A stretch of DNA of 7,557 nucleotides from Ramlibacter sp. (GTDB lineage: Bacteria; Pseudomonadota; Gammaproteobacteria; Burkholderiales; Burkholderiaceae): positions 1-7,557 of the forward strand of contig JACMQP010000344.1 of NCBI GenBank assembly GCA_014376915.1, given 5' to 3'. Shown in pieces: positions 1 to 6,624 of the stretch (the stretch's first letter is position 1; every line of letters starts with the position of its first letter). A model generated the notes under the pieces. That model made no database searches, had not been told where the DNA came from, and saw nothing but the letters and a program-made list of their open reading frames with translations. The position numbers and the translations under genes are program-made.

Positions 1-163
1 ATTCCAGCCACGGCAGGCCGTAGAAGACCACCTGCGTCAGCGCGACGAAGAACCAGCGCCAGCGCGCGAACCGCCCCTGCACCGAGCGCGGATAGATTTT
101 CTTCTGCGCCTCGTACAGCGACTCCACCTCGACCGGCAAGGGGACGATAGGGATGACTTTCAT
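1..163 (-). CDS. ccoG: CcoG (FixG/RdxA family) cbb3 oxidase assembly protein, N-terminal 54 residues only
   Basis: The gene starts at the ATG whose complement is 161-163 and runs off the left edge, so only 54 residues are visible. They include an N-terminal IYPRSVQGRF block followed by a hydrophobic stretch ending in VVFYGLPWLE, the typical start of CcoG/FixG proteins just before and into the first membrane span. In this family the later part carries cluster-binding cysteines like those of bacterial ferredoxins, and it acts in copper reduction and delivery to the cbb3 oxidase; none of that part can be seen here. It lies 37 nt after ccoP on the same strand, the usual place for ccoG, with only a weak GAAG ribosome site before the ATG. 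The identification rests on both sequence and order. A downstream ccoH would be expected outside the window. Confidence 0.9.
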   Translation of the reverse strand, partial: MKVIPIVPLPVEVESLYEAQKKIYPRSVQGRFARWRWFFVALTQVVFYGLPWLE

Positions 164-175
164 GTTCGCTTCACG

Positions 176-193
176 CGACGGCAGTTGCCGTCG
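176..193 (-). other. Perfect stem-loop in the ccoP-ccoG gap
   Basis: A 7-bp perfect inverted repeat, CGACGGC and GCCGTCG around a 4-nt loop, fills about half of the 37-nt gap between the ccoP stop and the ccoG start. No run of T follows it on the minus strand, so it is not a standard intrinsic terminator. It could be a weak attenuator or an mRNA-stabilising 3' structure that lowers ccoG expression relative to the oxidase subunits. The structure is seen in the sequence; the function is inferred. Confidence 0.45.
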
Positions 194-200
194 TCTTTCG

Positions 201-1118
201 TCACGGTTTGGCCGCGACCGGCTTGTTGGACAGGCCCCACACATACGCCGTCAACACGTGGATCTGGGCTTCGGTCAGCTTTCCGGCCTGAGCCGGCATG
301 TCGTTGACCTTGCCGTTGTTGACCATGGCCAGGATGGCCGGCTCGCCCCAGCCATGCAGCCAGACGTCGTCAGTCAGATTGGGCGCGCCGATCGCCTGGT
401 TGCCCTTGCCGTCGACGCCATGGCAGGCAGCGCAGGCGGTGAACTTCGACTTGCCCAGCTGGGCACGCACCGAATCGCTCGGGCTGCCCGACAGGCTCAG
501 CACGTACTGGGCCACGTTCTTCACGTCGTCGGGCGTGCCGACCGCCGCGGCCATCGGCGGCATGACGGCGTGGCGGCCGTTGGTGATGGTCTCGTTGATC
601 TTCTCCGGCGAGCCGCCGTGCAGCCAGTCGGTGTCGGCCAGGTTGGGAAAGCCCTTGCTGCCGCGCGCGTCGGAGCCGTGGCACTGCGAGCAGTTGTTCA
701 TGAACAGCCGCTCGCCCACGGCCATCGCCGCCGGGTGACCGGCCAGCTCCTCGGGCTTGCTGGCGGTGAACTGCGCATACAGCGGCGCCAGGTCCTTGTT
801 GGCCTGCTCGACCTCGCTGGTGTATTCGCCGCGGGTGGTCCAGTGCAGCTCGCCCTCGTAACTGCCCAGGCCGGGATAGGCCACCAGGTACAGCAGCGAG
901 AAAACGATGGTGATGACGAACAGCCACATCCACCAGCGCGGCATCGGGTTGTTCATCTCGCGCAGGTCCTCGTCCCAGACGTGGCCGGTGGTGTTGTCGG
1001 CCCTGACCACGCCCTTGGTGCGGGCCGTGACCCACAGCAGCAGCAGGCAGGCCGCGATGCTGACCAGGGTCAGGCCGGCGACGTAGTAGGACCAGAAGCT
1101 TCCGGTGAAATCGCTCAT
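201..1118 (-). CDS. ccoP: CcoP, membrane-bound dihaem cytochrome c subunit III of cbb3 oxidase
   Basis: This 305-residue subunit passes electrons from soluble or membrane cytochromes c to CcoO and the catalytic subunit. Two hydrophobic spans are visible, at residues about 11-32 and 62-85, with the FixP N-terminal domain around them (NTTGHVWDEDLREMNNPMP at 42-60, then WWMW). The periplasmic part has two c-type haem sites: CSQCH at 143-147 and CAACH at 229-233. Likely axial Met ligands are M186 (VMPPM) and M274 (NDMP). Each haem domain has a matching PNLxDxxWLHG block. The chosen ATG has AGGAG six nt upstream and lies 13 nt after ccoQ; the frame stays open much further upstream, but that part has no CcoP-like sequence. 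Length and both haem motifs are normal for the family. Confidence 0.97.
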   Translation of the reverse strand: MSDFTGSFWSYYVAGLTLVSIAACLLLLWVTARTKGVVRADNTTGHVWDEDLREMNNPMPRWWMWLFVITIVFSLLYLVAYPGLGSYEGELHWTTRGEYTSEVEQANKDLAPLYAQFTASKPEELAGHPAAMAVGERLFMNNCSQCHGSDARGSKGFPNLADTDWLHGGSPEKINETITNGRHAVMPPMAAAVGTPDDVKNVAQYVLSLSGSPSDSVRAQLGKSKFTACAACHGVDGKGNQAIGAPNLTDDVWLHGWGEPAILAMVNNGKVNDMPAQAGKLTEAQIHVLTAYVWGLSNKPVAAKP

Positions 1119-1131
1119 GGGGAACTCCTGG

Positions 1132-1269
1132 TCAGTCCTGCTGGAAGGGGATGCGCGCGTCTTCGTCGAAGCGCTCGCGGTTACCGCGGGAATAGGCCCA
1201 CCAGGCAATGCCCAGGAAGGTCCCGAAGCTGGCCAGTGTGGCCACGATGCGCAGCGTAGTGATATCCAT
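1132..1269 (-). CDS. ccoQ: CcoQ, small single-span subunit IV of cbb3 oxidase
   Basis: This short gene of 45 codons sits between ccoO and ccoP and is easily missed by length cut-offs. The product begins MDITTLRIVATLASFGTF and continues into IAWWAYSRGNRERFDEDA, with one membrane span at about residues 7-26 and a charged cytoplasmic tail. The WWAYS...R.RFDEDA pattern is typical of CcoQ (FixQ) proteins. In studied bacteria CcoQ stabilises the complex and the association of CcoP, and it is not itself redox active. It starts 10 nt after the ccoO stop with a GAGAG-type ribosome site and ends 13 nt before ccoP, so it is tightly coupled to both. Confidence 0.93.
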   Translation of the reverse strand: MDITTLRIVATLASFGTFLGIAWWAYSRGNRERFDEDARIPFQQD

Positions 1270-1279
1270 GTCGTTACTC

Positions 1280-1969
1280 TCAGTTGGCGGCCGGCGCGGC
1301 GACGGCCGGCGTGGCCGCGGCAGTCTTGCCGGCGAGGTTGTTGGTCAGGGCCAGGCCCATGCCTTGCAGATACGCGACCAGCGCGTCGAGCTCGGTCTTG
1401 CCCTTGATGTCGGCGCCGGCTTTGGCGATCTCGCCATCGGTGTAGGGCACACCCACCCGGCGCAGCGCGGTCATGTGGGTGGCGATGCTGTCGCTGTCGA
1501 CGACGGTCTTCTCCAGCCACGGATAGGCCGGCATGTTCGATTCGGGCACCAGGTCGCGCGGGTTGTTCAGGTGGATGCGGTGCCATTCGTCGCTGTACTT
1601 GGCGCCCACGCGGTGCAGGTCCGGACCGGTGCGCTTGCTGCCCCACTGGAACGGGTGGTCGTAGACGAACTCGCCGGCGGTGGAGTAGTGGCCGTAGCGC
1701 AGGGTCTCGGCGCGGAACGGACGGATCATCTGCGAATGGCAGTTGTAGCAGCCCTCGCGGGTGTAGATGTCGCGGCCGGCCAGCTGCAGCGCGGTGTACG
1801 GCTTGACGCCGGGCACCGCTTCGGTGGTGGACTTCTGGAAGAACAGCGGAACGATCTCGACCAGGCCGCCGACGGCGATCACCAGCAGGATCAGCACGAT
1901 CATCAGGAAGTTGTTGGTCTCGATCTTCTCGTGCGAGAAGCCGGTGGTGGGGGTGTTGTTGTCGCTCAT
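1280..1969 (-). CDS. ccoO: CcoO, membrane-bound monohaem cytochrome c subunit II of cbb3 oxidase
   Basis: This 229-residue protein carries the single haem c that hands electrons to the low-spin haem b of CcoN. An N-terminal anchor spans residues about 21-44. The haem-binding CYNCH lies at 74-78 within the family block [18 protein letters not shown], followed by [28 protein letters not shown], and SNMPAYPWL with the likely axial Met at M146. The C-terminal 15-20 residues are Ala-rich and look non-conserved. The start is 13 nt after the ccoN stop, with only a weak GGAAC ribosome site, so translational coupling to ccoN is likely. Length and motifs are normal for CcoO/FixO. Confidence 0.97.
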   Translation of the reverse strand: MSDNNTPTTGFSHEKIETNNFLMIVLILLVIAVGGLVEIVPLFFQKSTTEAVPGVKPYTALQLAGRDIYTREGCYNCHSQMIRPFRAETLRYGHYSTAGEFVYDHPFQWGSKRTGPDLHRVGAKYSDEWHRIHLNNPRDLVPESNMPAYPWLEKTVVDSDSIATHMTALRRVGVPYTDGEIAKAGADIKGKTELDALVAYLQGMGLALTNNLAGKTAAATPAVAAPAAN

Positions 1970-1982
1970 GGTGTCAGTTCCA

Positions 1983-3416
<1,434 letters not shown>

Positions 3417-3441
3417 GGAACACTTTCTTCAAGAAGCTTCG

Positions 3442-3483
3442 AGTGTCCGGGCAGAGCGCGCGGCCAAGCTTGAGCAAGATCAA
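3442..3483 (-). promoter_or_regulatory. Anr/FNR/FixK-type promoter of ccoNOQP
   Basis: Read on the minus strand, 3483-3470 is TTGATCTTGCTCAA, matching nine of the ten defined positions of the FNR-family consensus TTGAT-N4-ATCAA. If the box is centred at -41.5, as in class II FNR promoters, transcription would start near 3435, and the hexamer at -12 to -7 is GACACT (3447-3442), which keeps the important A at -11 and T at -7. The mRNA leader would then be 19 nt. The box overlaps the last codons and the stop codon of ccoS. This would give ccoNOQP(G) its own low-oxygen promoter in addition to any read-through from ccoIS. The start site is inferred from geometry only. Confidence 0.8.
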
Positions 3484-3617
3484 TCCCCGCGCAGAATCCG
3501 TTCGCCTTCGGCATCGAGAGACTCGAATTGCCCATGCCAGACGGCCCACGCCAGCGCGCCGAGGATGGCCAGCGCGAGGGCGACCGACAGCGGGATGAGC
3601 AGAAACAGGATGTCCAT
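3480..3617 (-). CDS. ccoS: CcoS, small cbb3 oxidase assembly protein
   Basis: This 45-residue protein has a single N-terminal membrane span (MDILFLLIPLSVALALAILG, about residues 3-25) followed by WAVWHGQFESLDAEGERIL. The GQFxxLDxxxxRIL tail is the signature of CcoS (FixS). Family members are needed for putting cofactors into the oxidase, probably working with CcoI. The open frame extends further upstream through ccoI-antiphase sequence, but the ATG at 3615-3617 is preferred because GGAG lies eight nt before it and the homology begins there. The start overlaps the ccoI stop by one base (TGATG), so translation is probably coupled. The stop codon lies inside the ccoN Anr/FNR box. Confidence 0.95.
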   Translation of the reverse strand: MDILFLLIPLSVALALAILGALAWAVWHGQFESLDAEGERILRGD

Positions 3618-5902
3618 CAGCGATCTCCGGGAACGCGGGCCAGCCGCGTCGAGTTGAGAACCACCAGCAATGAGCTGGCGGCCATACCCAGGCCGGCGAG
3701 CCAGGGCGGCATGGCGCCGGCGATGGCCAGCGGCACCGAGACGGCGTTGTAGAGCGCGGCCCAGGCCAGGTTCTGCCACACCACGCGGCGCGCGCGGCGC
3801 GCCTGCCGCAGCAGCGCAGCGATCGCCAGCAGCTGGCCGCCAGGCACTACGACGTCGGCGCGGGCCTGGGCCAGCGGCACGGCCTGGCCGATCACCACCG
3901 ACAGATCGGCGCGGGCCAGCGCGGGGCCGTCGTTCATGCCGTCACCGACCATGGCGACACGGTGCCCCTGCCGTTGCAGCGCATGAAGGTGGGCCAGCTT
4001 GTCTTCGGGCGTGCATTCGGCGCGGAAGCCGGCGATGCCGGCGCGCTCGGCGAGGCGACCGACGGCGGGGCTGCGATCGCCGGACAGCATGTGGACGGCA
4101 ATGCCCAGCGCGCGCAATTCGGTGACTGCGGCGGCGGCATCGGGGCGCAAGGTTTCGTCGAGGTCGAAGCTGGCCAGCCAGCCGCTGGCGTCCGCCAGGT
4201 GCACCTGCAGTCCGCTGCCCAGGCTGCTGGCGTCGGCCGCGTCGCAGAAGCTTGCGGAGCCGAGCCGGAACCAGCCACCGGCCTGGAACCCTTCGACGGC
4301 GAGGCGGCCGCGCAAGCCCTGCCCTGTCGTCTCGTCGACCTCGAGCGCCGACCAGGGCCCACGCTCGAAGCTGGCGGCGATCGCGCGGGAGGCCGGGTGC
4401 AGCGACTGGCCGGCCAGCGCCGCCGCCTGCTGTCGCACCTGCGCCAGGTCGGCGCCAGCGCGGCCCACCACCCGGCTCACGCTGAAGCGGTCTTCGGTGA
4501 GGGTGCCGGTCTTGTCGAACAGCAGCGTGTCGATGCTTGCGGCGTCCTCCAGCGCCTGCAGCCGGCGCACCAGCACGCCGCGCCGGGCCAGCGCGCCAGC
4601 CGCGGCCAGCGTCGCCGCCGGCGTGGCCAGCGACAGCGCGCAAGGGCAGGTGACGATCAGCACCGCGACCGCGACGCCGATCGCATGCGACGCGCCGGAC
4701 GGCCACCACCAGGCGGCGGCGCCGGCGGCCGCCAGCAGCACCAGCAACAGGAACGGGCTGGCGATGCGGTCGGCCAGCTGCGCCAGCCGCGGCTTGTCCA
4801 TGGAAGCGCGCTCCATCAACGCGACGATGTCGGCATAGCGGGTCTGGCGTCCAGTGCCCTGCACCCGCACTTCCAGCACGCCGCTCAGGTTCTGGCTGCC
4901 CGCCACCACGGCCAGGCCGGGCGTGCGCAGCAGCGGCTTCGATTCGCCGGTGAGCAGGGCCTCGTCGACCCGGCTCTTTCCGGCCTCGACCGCGCCGTCG
5001 GCGGGGATGACCTCACCGGGCAACACGCGAATCAGGTCGCCCGGCTGCAGTCGCCGTACCGGCACCCGCTCGAACCGGCCCGCGGCATCTTTCCGGTCCA
5101 CGCTGTGCGGCAGACGCCGCATCAGGGCTTCCAGCGCGCCGGCCGTGCGATCGCGCAACCGCAGTTCCAGCAGCCGGCCGGACAGCAGGAAAAAGACGAA
5201 CATCGTGACCGAGTCGTACCAGACCTCGCCGCCGCCGCCGAAGGTCGCCGCGGTGCTGGCCCCGAAGGCGACCAGCACGCCCAGCGCCACCGGCACGTCC
5301 ATGCCGATCCGGCCGTTGCGGACGTCGCGCCAGGCCGCCGAGAAGAACGGCCGGCAGGAGAACAGCACCACGGGCAGCGTCAGCACCCACGAGGCCCATC
5401 CGAGCAGCGCGACCGCATCAGCGGCGATCTCGCCCGGCGCGGCGATGTAGGCCGGATAGGCGTACATCATCACCTGCATCATGCAGAAGCCCGCGACCAG
5501 CCAGCGCCAGAGCATCAGGCGGGCGGCCTGCCGGCGCGGCTGCGCCGCCAGCACGTCGCCGGCCGGCAGCGCGCCATAGCCCGCGCGGCGCAGGGCGGCC
5601 AGCCAGTCGGACGGCCGGCTTTGCGCGGGCGACCAGACCACCTTGGCCAGTGCGGCGGGACCGTTGACCTCGACGCTGCCCACGCCCGGCAGGCGGGCCA
5701 GCGCGTCTTCCACCGCCAGCGTGCAGGCGGCGCAATACATGCCGGTGATGGCGAGGTGGGATTCCCAGCAACCGGGCCGGCCGGCGGCGGGACGACTGAA
5801 GCCCTCCCATTCGGCGGGCTCGTCCACGGCCGTCCAGGACTCCGGCGGCAAGAGCGCGCCCGGCACCGGCGGCGGACCCGGTGAAAGCATGGCGGATTGC
5901 AT
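3617..5902 (-). CDS. ccoI: CcoI (FixI), P1B-type copper-translocating ATPase for cbb3 oxidase assembly
   Basis: This 761-residue CPx-type ATPase moves Cu(I) out of the cytoplasm to supply CuB of CcoN. In order: a Pro-rich N-terminus (1-45); a heavy-metal domain with GMYCAAC at 54-60; membrane spans from about 128; actuator TGES at 318-321; metal-path CPC at 419-421; phosphorylation motif DKTGTLT with D463; nucleotide-domain HP at 502-503; hinge GDGMND at 653-658; and a C-terminal span pair with YN (718-719) and MxxSS (740-744), the Cu(I) residues known from CopA-type pumps. Placement next to ccoS and ccoN marks it as CcoI rather than the detoxifying CopA. The start is uncertain: an in-frame TAG lies nine nt upstream of the ATG at 5902, a second ATG lies at 5890, and neither has a good ribosome site. 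The N-terminal CxxC element that precedes the metal domain in many CcoI proteins is absent. Confidence 0.96.
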   Translation of the reverse strand: MQSAMLSPGPPPVPGALLPPESWTAVDEPAEWEGFSRPAAGRPGCWESHLAITGMYCAACTLAVEDALARLPGVGSVEVNGPAALAKVVWSPAQSRPSDWLAALRRAGYGALPAGDVLAAQPRRQAARLMLWRWLVAGFCMMQVMMYAYPAYIAAPGEIAADAVALLGWASWVLTLPVVLFSCRPFFSAAWRDVRNGRIGMDVPVALGVLVAFGASTAATFGGGGEVWYDSVTMFVFFLLSGRLLELRLRDRTAGALEALMRRLPHSVDRKDAAGRFERVPVRRLQPGDLIRVLPGEVIPADGAVEAGKSRVDEALLTGESKPLLRTPGLAVVAGSQNLSGVLEVRVQGTGRQTRYADIVALMERASMDKPRLAQLADRIASPFLLLVLLAAAGAAAWWWPSGASHAIGVAVAVLIVTCPCALSLATPAATLAAAGALARRGVLVRRLQALEDAASIDTLLFDKTGTLTEDRFSVSRVVGRAGADLAQVRQQAAALAGQSLHPASRAIAASFERGPWSALEVDETTGQGLRGRLAVEGFQAGGWFRLGSASFCDAADASSLGSGLQVHLADASGWLASFDLDETLRPDAAAAVTELRALGIAVHMLSGDRSPAVGRLAERAGIAGFRAECTPEDKLAHLHALQRQGHRVAMVGDGMNDGPALARADLSVVIGQAVPLAQARADVVVPGGQLLAIAALLRQARRARRVVWQNLAWAALYNAVSVPLAIAGAMPPWLAGLGMAASSLLVVLNSTRLARVPGDR

Positions 5903-5908
5903 GCCGCA

Positions 5909-5950
5909 AGGCTATTGCCGCCGGCGCTCCATTGACTTGCGCTAAATCAA
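5909..5950 (-). promoter_or_regulatory. Anr/FNR/FixK-type promoter of ccoIS
   Basis: Minus-strand 5950-5937 reads TTGATTTAGCGCAA, matching eight of the ten defined positions of TTGAT-N4-ATCAA with one perfect half-site. With class II spacing the -12 to -7 hexamer is TAGCCT (5914-5909), which fits the TAnnnT -10 form. The predicted start site is then 5902, the A of the first ccoI ATG. On the other strand the equivalent position (5973-5978, CCGCCG) is not a -10 element, so the box appears to serve ccoI rather than the divergent stress gene. A regulator of the Anr/FNR/FixK family would be encoded elsewhere. Confidence 0.65.
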
Positions 5951-5973
5951 CGCTCCCGGAAAAGCCGTCCTTC

Positions 5974-6066
5974 CGCCGGCAACGAGGCATCAAGCGCGTG
6001 TCGCTGGCCAGCGAGATCCAGCATGTGCTGACCCACAGCACGCTGCCGGTGCAGGTGCTACGCTGA
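5974..6066 (+). pseudogene. C-terminal remnant of a universal stress protein (UspA family)
   Basis: Thirty codons plus TGA read RRQRGIKR, then VSLASEIQHVLTHSTLPVQVLR, which closely resembles the end of UspA-family proteins of the form GRRGI...LGSETQKVLTHS.IPVLVxR. The rest of a Usp domain (N-terminal strand, DGS-like motif, central helices) is missing: immediately upstream lie the Anr box and the ccoI start. The glycine of the nucleotide-binding G-S pair is replaced by alanine (LAS). No ribosome site precedes it. I read it as a relic left after deletion of the 5' part. It ends 30 nt before the intact usp gene, and its subfamily signature (SExQxVLTHS) differs from that gene's (GSVAQRVVAQ), so it is not a recent duplicate. 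A 14-bp perfect palindrome lies inside it at 6001-6014. Confidence 0.7.
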
Positions 6067-6096
6067 GTGCCTGTTTGCTCTTCGGAAGATCGACGC

Positions 6097-6519
6097 ATGA
6101 AAATCCTGCTTGCTGCCGACGGCAGCCCCTTCACCAAGAAGGCCCTGGCCTTCCTGGTCACCCACGAGGGCCTCTCGGGCCCCAACGACGAACTGGTGGT
6201 GCTCAACGTGCAGACGCCGGTGCCGCCGGGCGTCTCGGGCATGGTCGGCTCCAATGTGGTGTCGGACTACCACCGCGACGAAGCCGAGAAGGTGATCGCG
6301 CCGATCAAGGAATTCCTCGGCCGCCACAAGCTGCCGTTTCACTGTCTGTGGGTGGTGGGCCAGTCGGTTGACGAGATCGTGCGCACCGCCCAGACCGAGA
6401 AGTGCCAGATGATCGTGATGGGCACCCACGGCTACGGCGTGGTTGGCCGCCTTCTGATGGGCAGCGTGGCCCAGCGCGTGGTGGCGCAGGCCGACGTGCC
6501 GGTGCTGCTGGTGAAGTAG
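6097..6519 (+). CDS. Universal stress protein, UspA family, ATP-binding type
   Basis: This 140-residue single-domain protein starts MKILLAADGSPFTKKAL, the usual first strand and ADGS motif. At residues 109-123 it has GTHG, nine residues, then GS, the G-x2-G-x9-G(S/T) nucleotide-binding motif of the ATP-binding Usp class, followed by VAQRVVAQADVPVLLVK. Such cytoplasmic proteins help survival under stress, and in several proteobacteria they are induced by low oxygen through FNR-family regulators. The ATG at 6097 is chosen because GGAAG (6084-6088) lies eight nt upstream and homology starts there; a GTG start at 6067 would add a ten-residue non-conserved tail. A possible extended -10 (TGCTACGCT, 6056-6064) precedes it, without a recognisable -35. 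It is divergent from ccoI, which suggests, but does not prove, joint oxygen-linked control. Confidence 0.93.
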   Translation: MKILLAADGSPFTKKALAFLVTHEGLSGPNDELVVLNVQTPVPPGVSGMVGSNVVSDYHRDEAEKVIAPIKEFLGRHKLPFHCLWVVGQSVDEIVRTAQTEKCQMIVMGTHGYGVVGRLLMGSVAQRVVAQADVPVLLVK

Positions 6520-6538
6520 GCGGTTCGCCGCCCAACTT
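6514..6538 (+). terminator. Weak terminator-like hairpin at the end of the usp gene
   Basis: GGCGG-TTCG-CCGCC (6519-6532) forms a 5-bp GC stem with a TTCG loop starting at the last base of the usp stop codon. AAGT (6514-6517) and ACTT (6535-6538) can lengthen it across a small internal loop. No T-run follows on either strand, so it is at best an imperfect intrinsic terminator between the convergent usp and amidase genes. Confidence 0.3.
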
Positions 6539-6619
6539 CGCGCCGATGGTTCCGTAGCGGGTGTAGGTGAAGGTCTCGAGCTTGATCTTCGCGGCCTGGC
6601 CGGCGTTGACGAAACCCAG
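6530..6619 (-). pseudogene. Relic of a HlyD-family type I secretion periplasmic adaptor
   Basis: Read on the minus strand, this gap between usp and the amidase encodes LGFVNAGQAAKIKLET followed by FTYTRYGTIGAKL, about 30 residues. This matches the conserved late segment of HlyD/PrtE-type membrane fusion proteins, where the pattern is GFV..GQ...IKLETFPFTRYGTI.G.V. In an intact protein this block belongs to the C-terminal beta-rich domain and is followed by about 60-100 more residues. Here the similarity stops at both sides: downstream the frame runs antisense into usp, and upstream it runs through the end of the amidase in another frame. No start or ribosome site is visible. It is best read as a fossil of a lost or rearranged secretion gene. 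The similarity is from memory of the family pattern, not a search. Confidence 0.65.
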
Positions 6620-6624
6620 ACGGG

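Noticed and set aside
153..1259. Open frame on the plus strand opposite ccoP and ccoQ
   Set aside because: It is antisense to CcoP and CcoQ, whose haem motifs and membrane spans are clear, and it has no ribosome site or family signature.
3962..5884. Long open frame on the plus strand (640 codons) opposite ccoI
   Set aside because: It is antisense to a complete CPx-ATPase with all catalytic motifs. Its own product is low-complexity (Arg/Gln/Ala/His-rich) with no recognisable domain.
3617..5902. ccoI as a copper-resistance exporter (CopA)
   Set aside because: The one-base overlap with ccoS and the position just before ccoNOQP are diagnostic of the oxidase-assembly ATPase. No copper-responsive regulator or chaperone gene is adjacent.
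5933..5961. TTGACT as a sigma-70 -35 element for the usp gene
   Set aside because: At 17-nt spacing the -10 position reads CCGGAA, which is not a promoter element, and the motif overlaps the better-supported Anr/FNR box.
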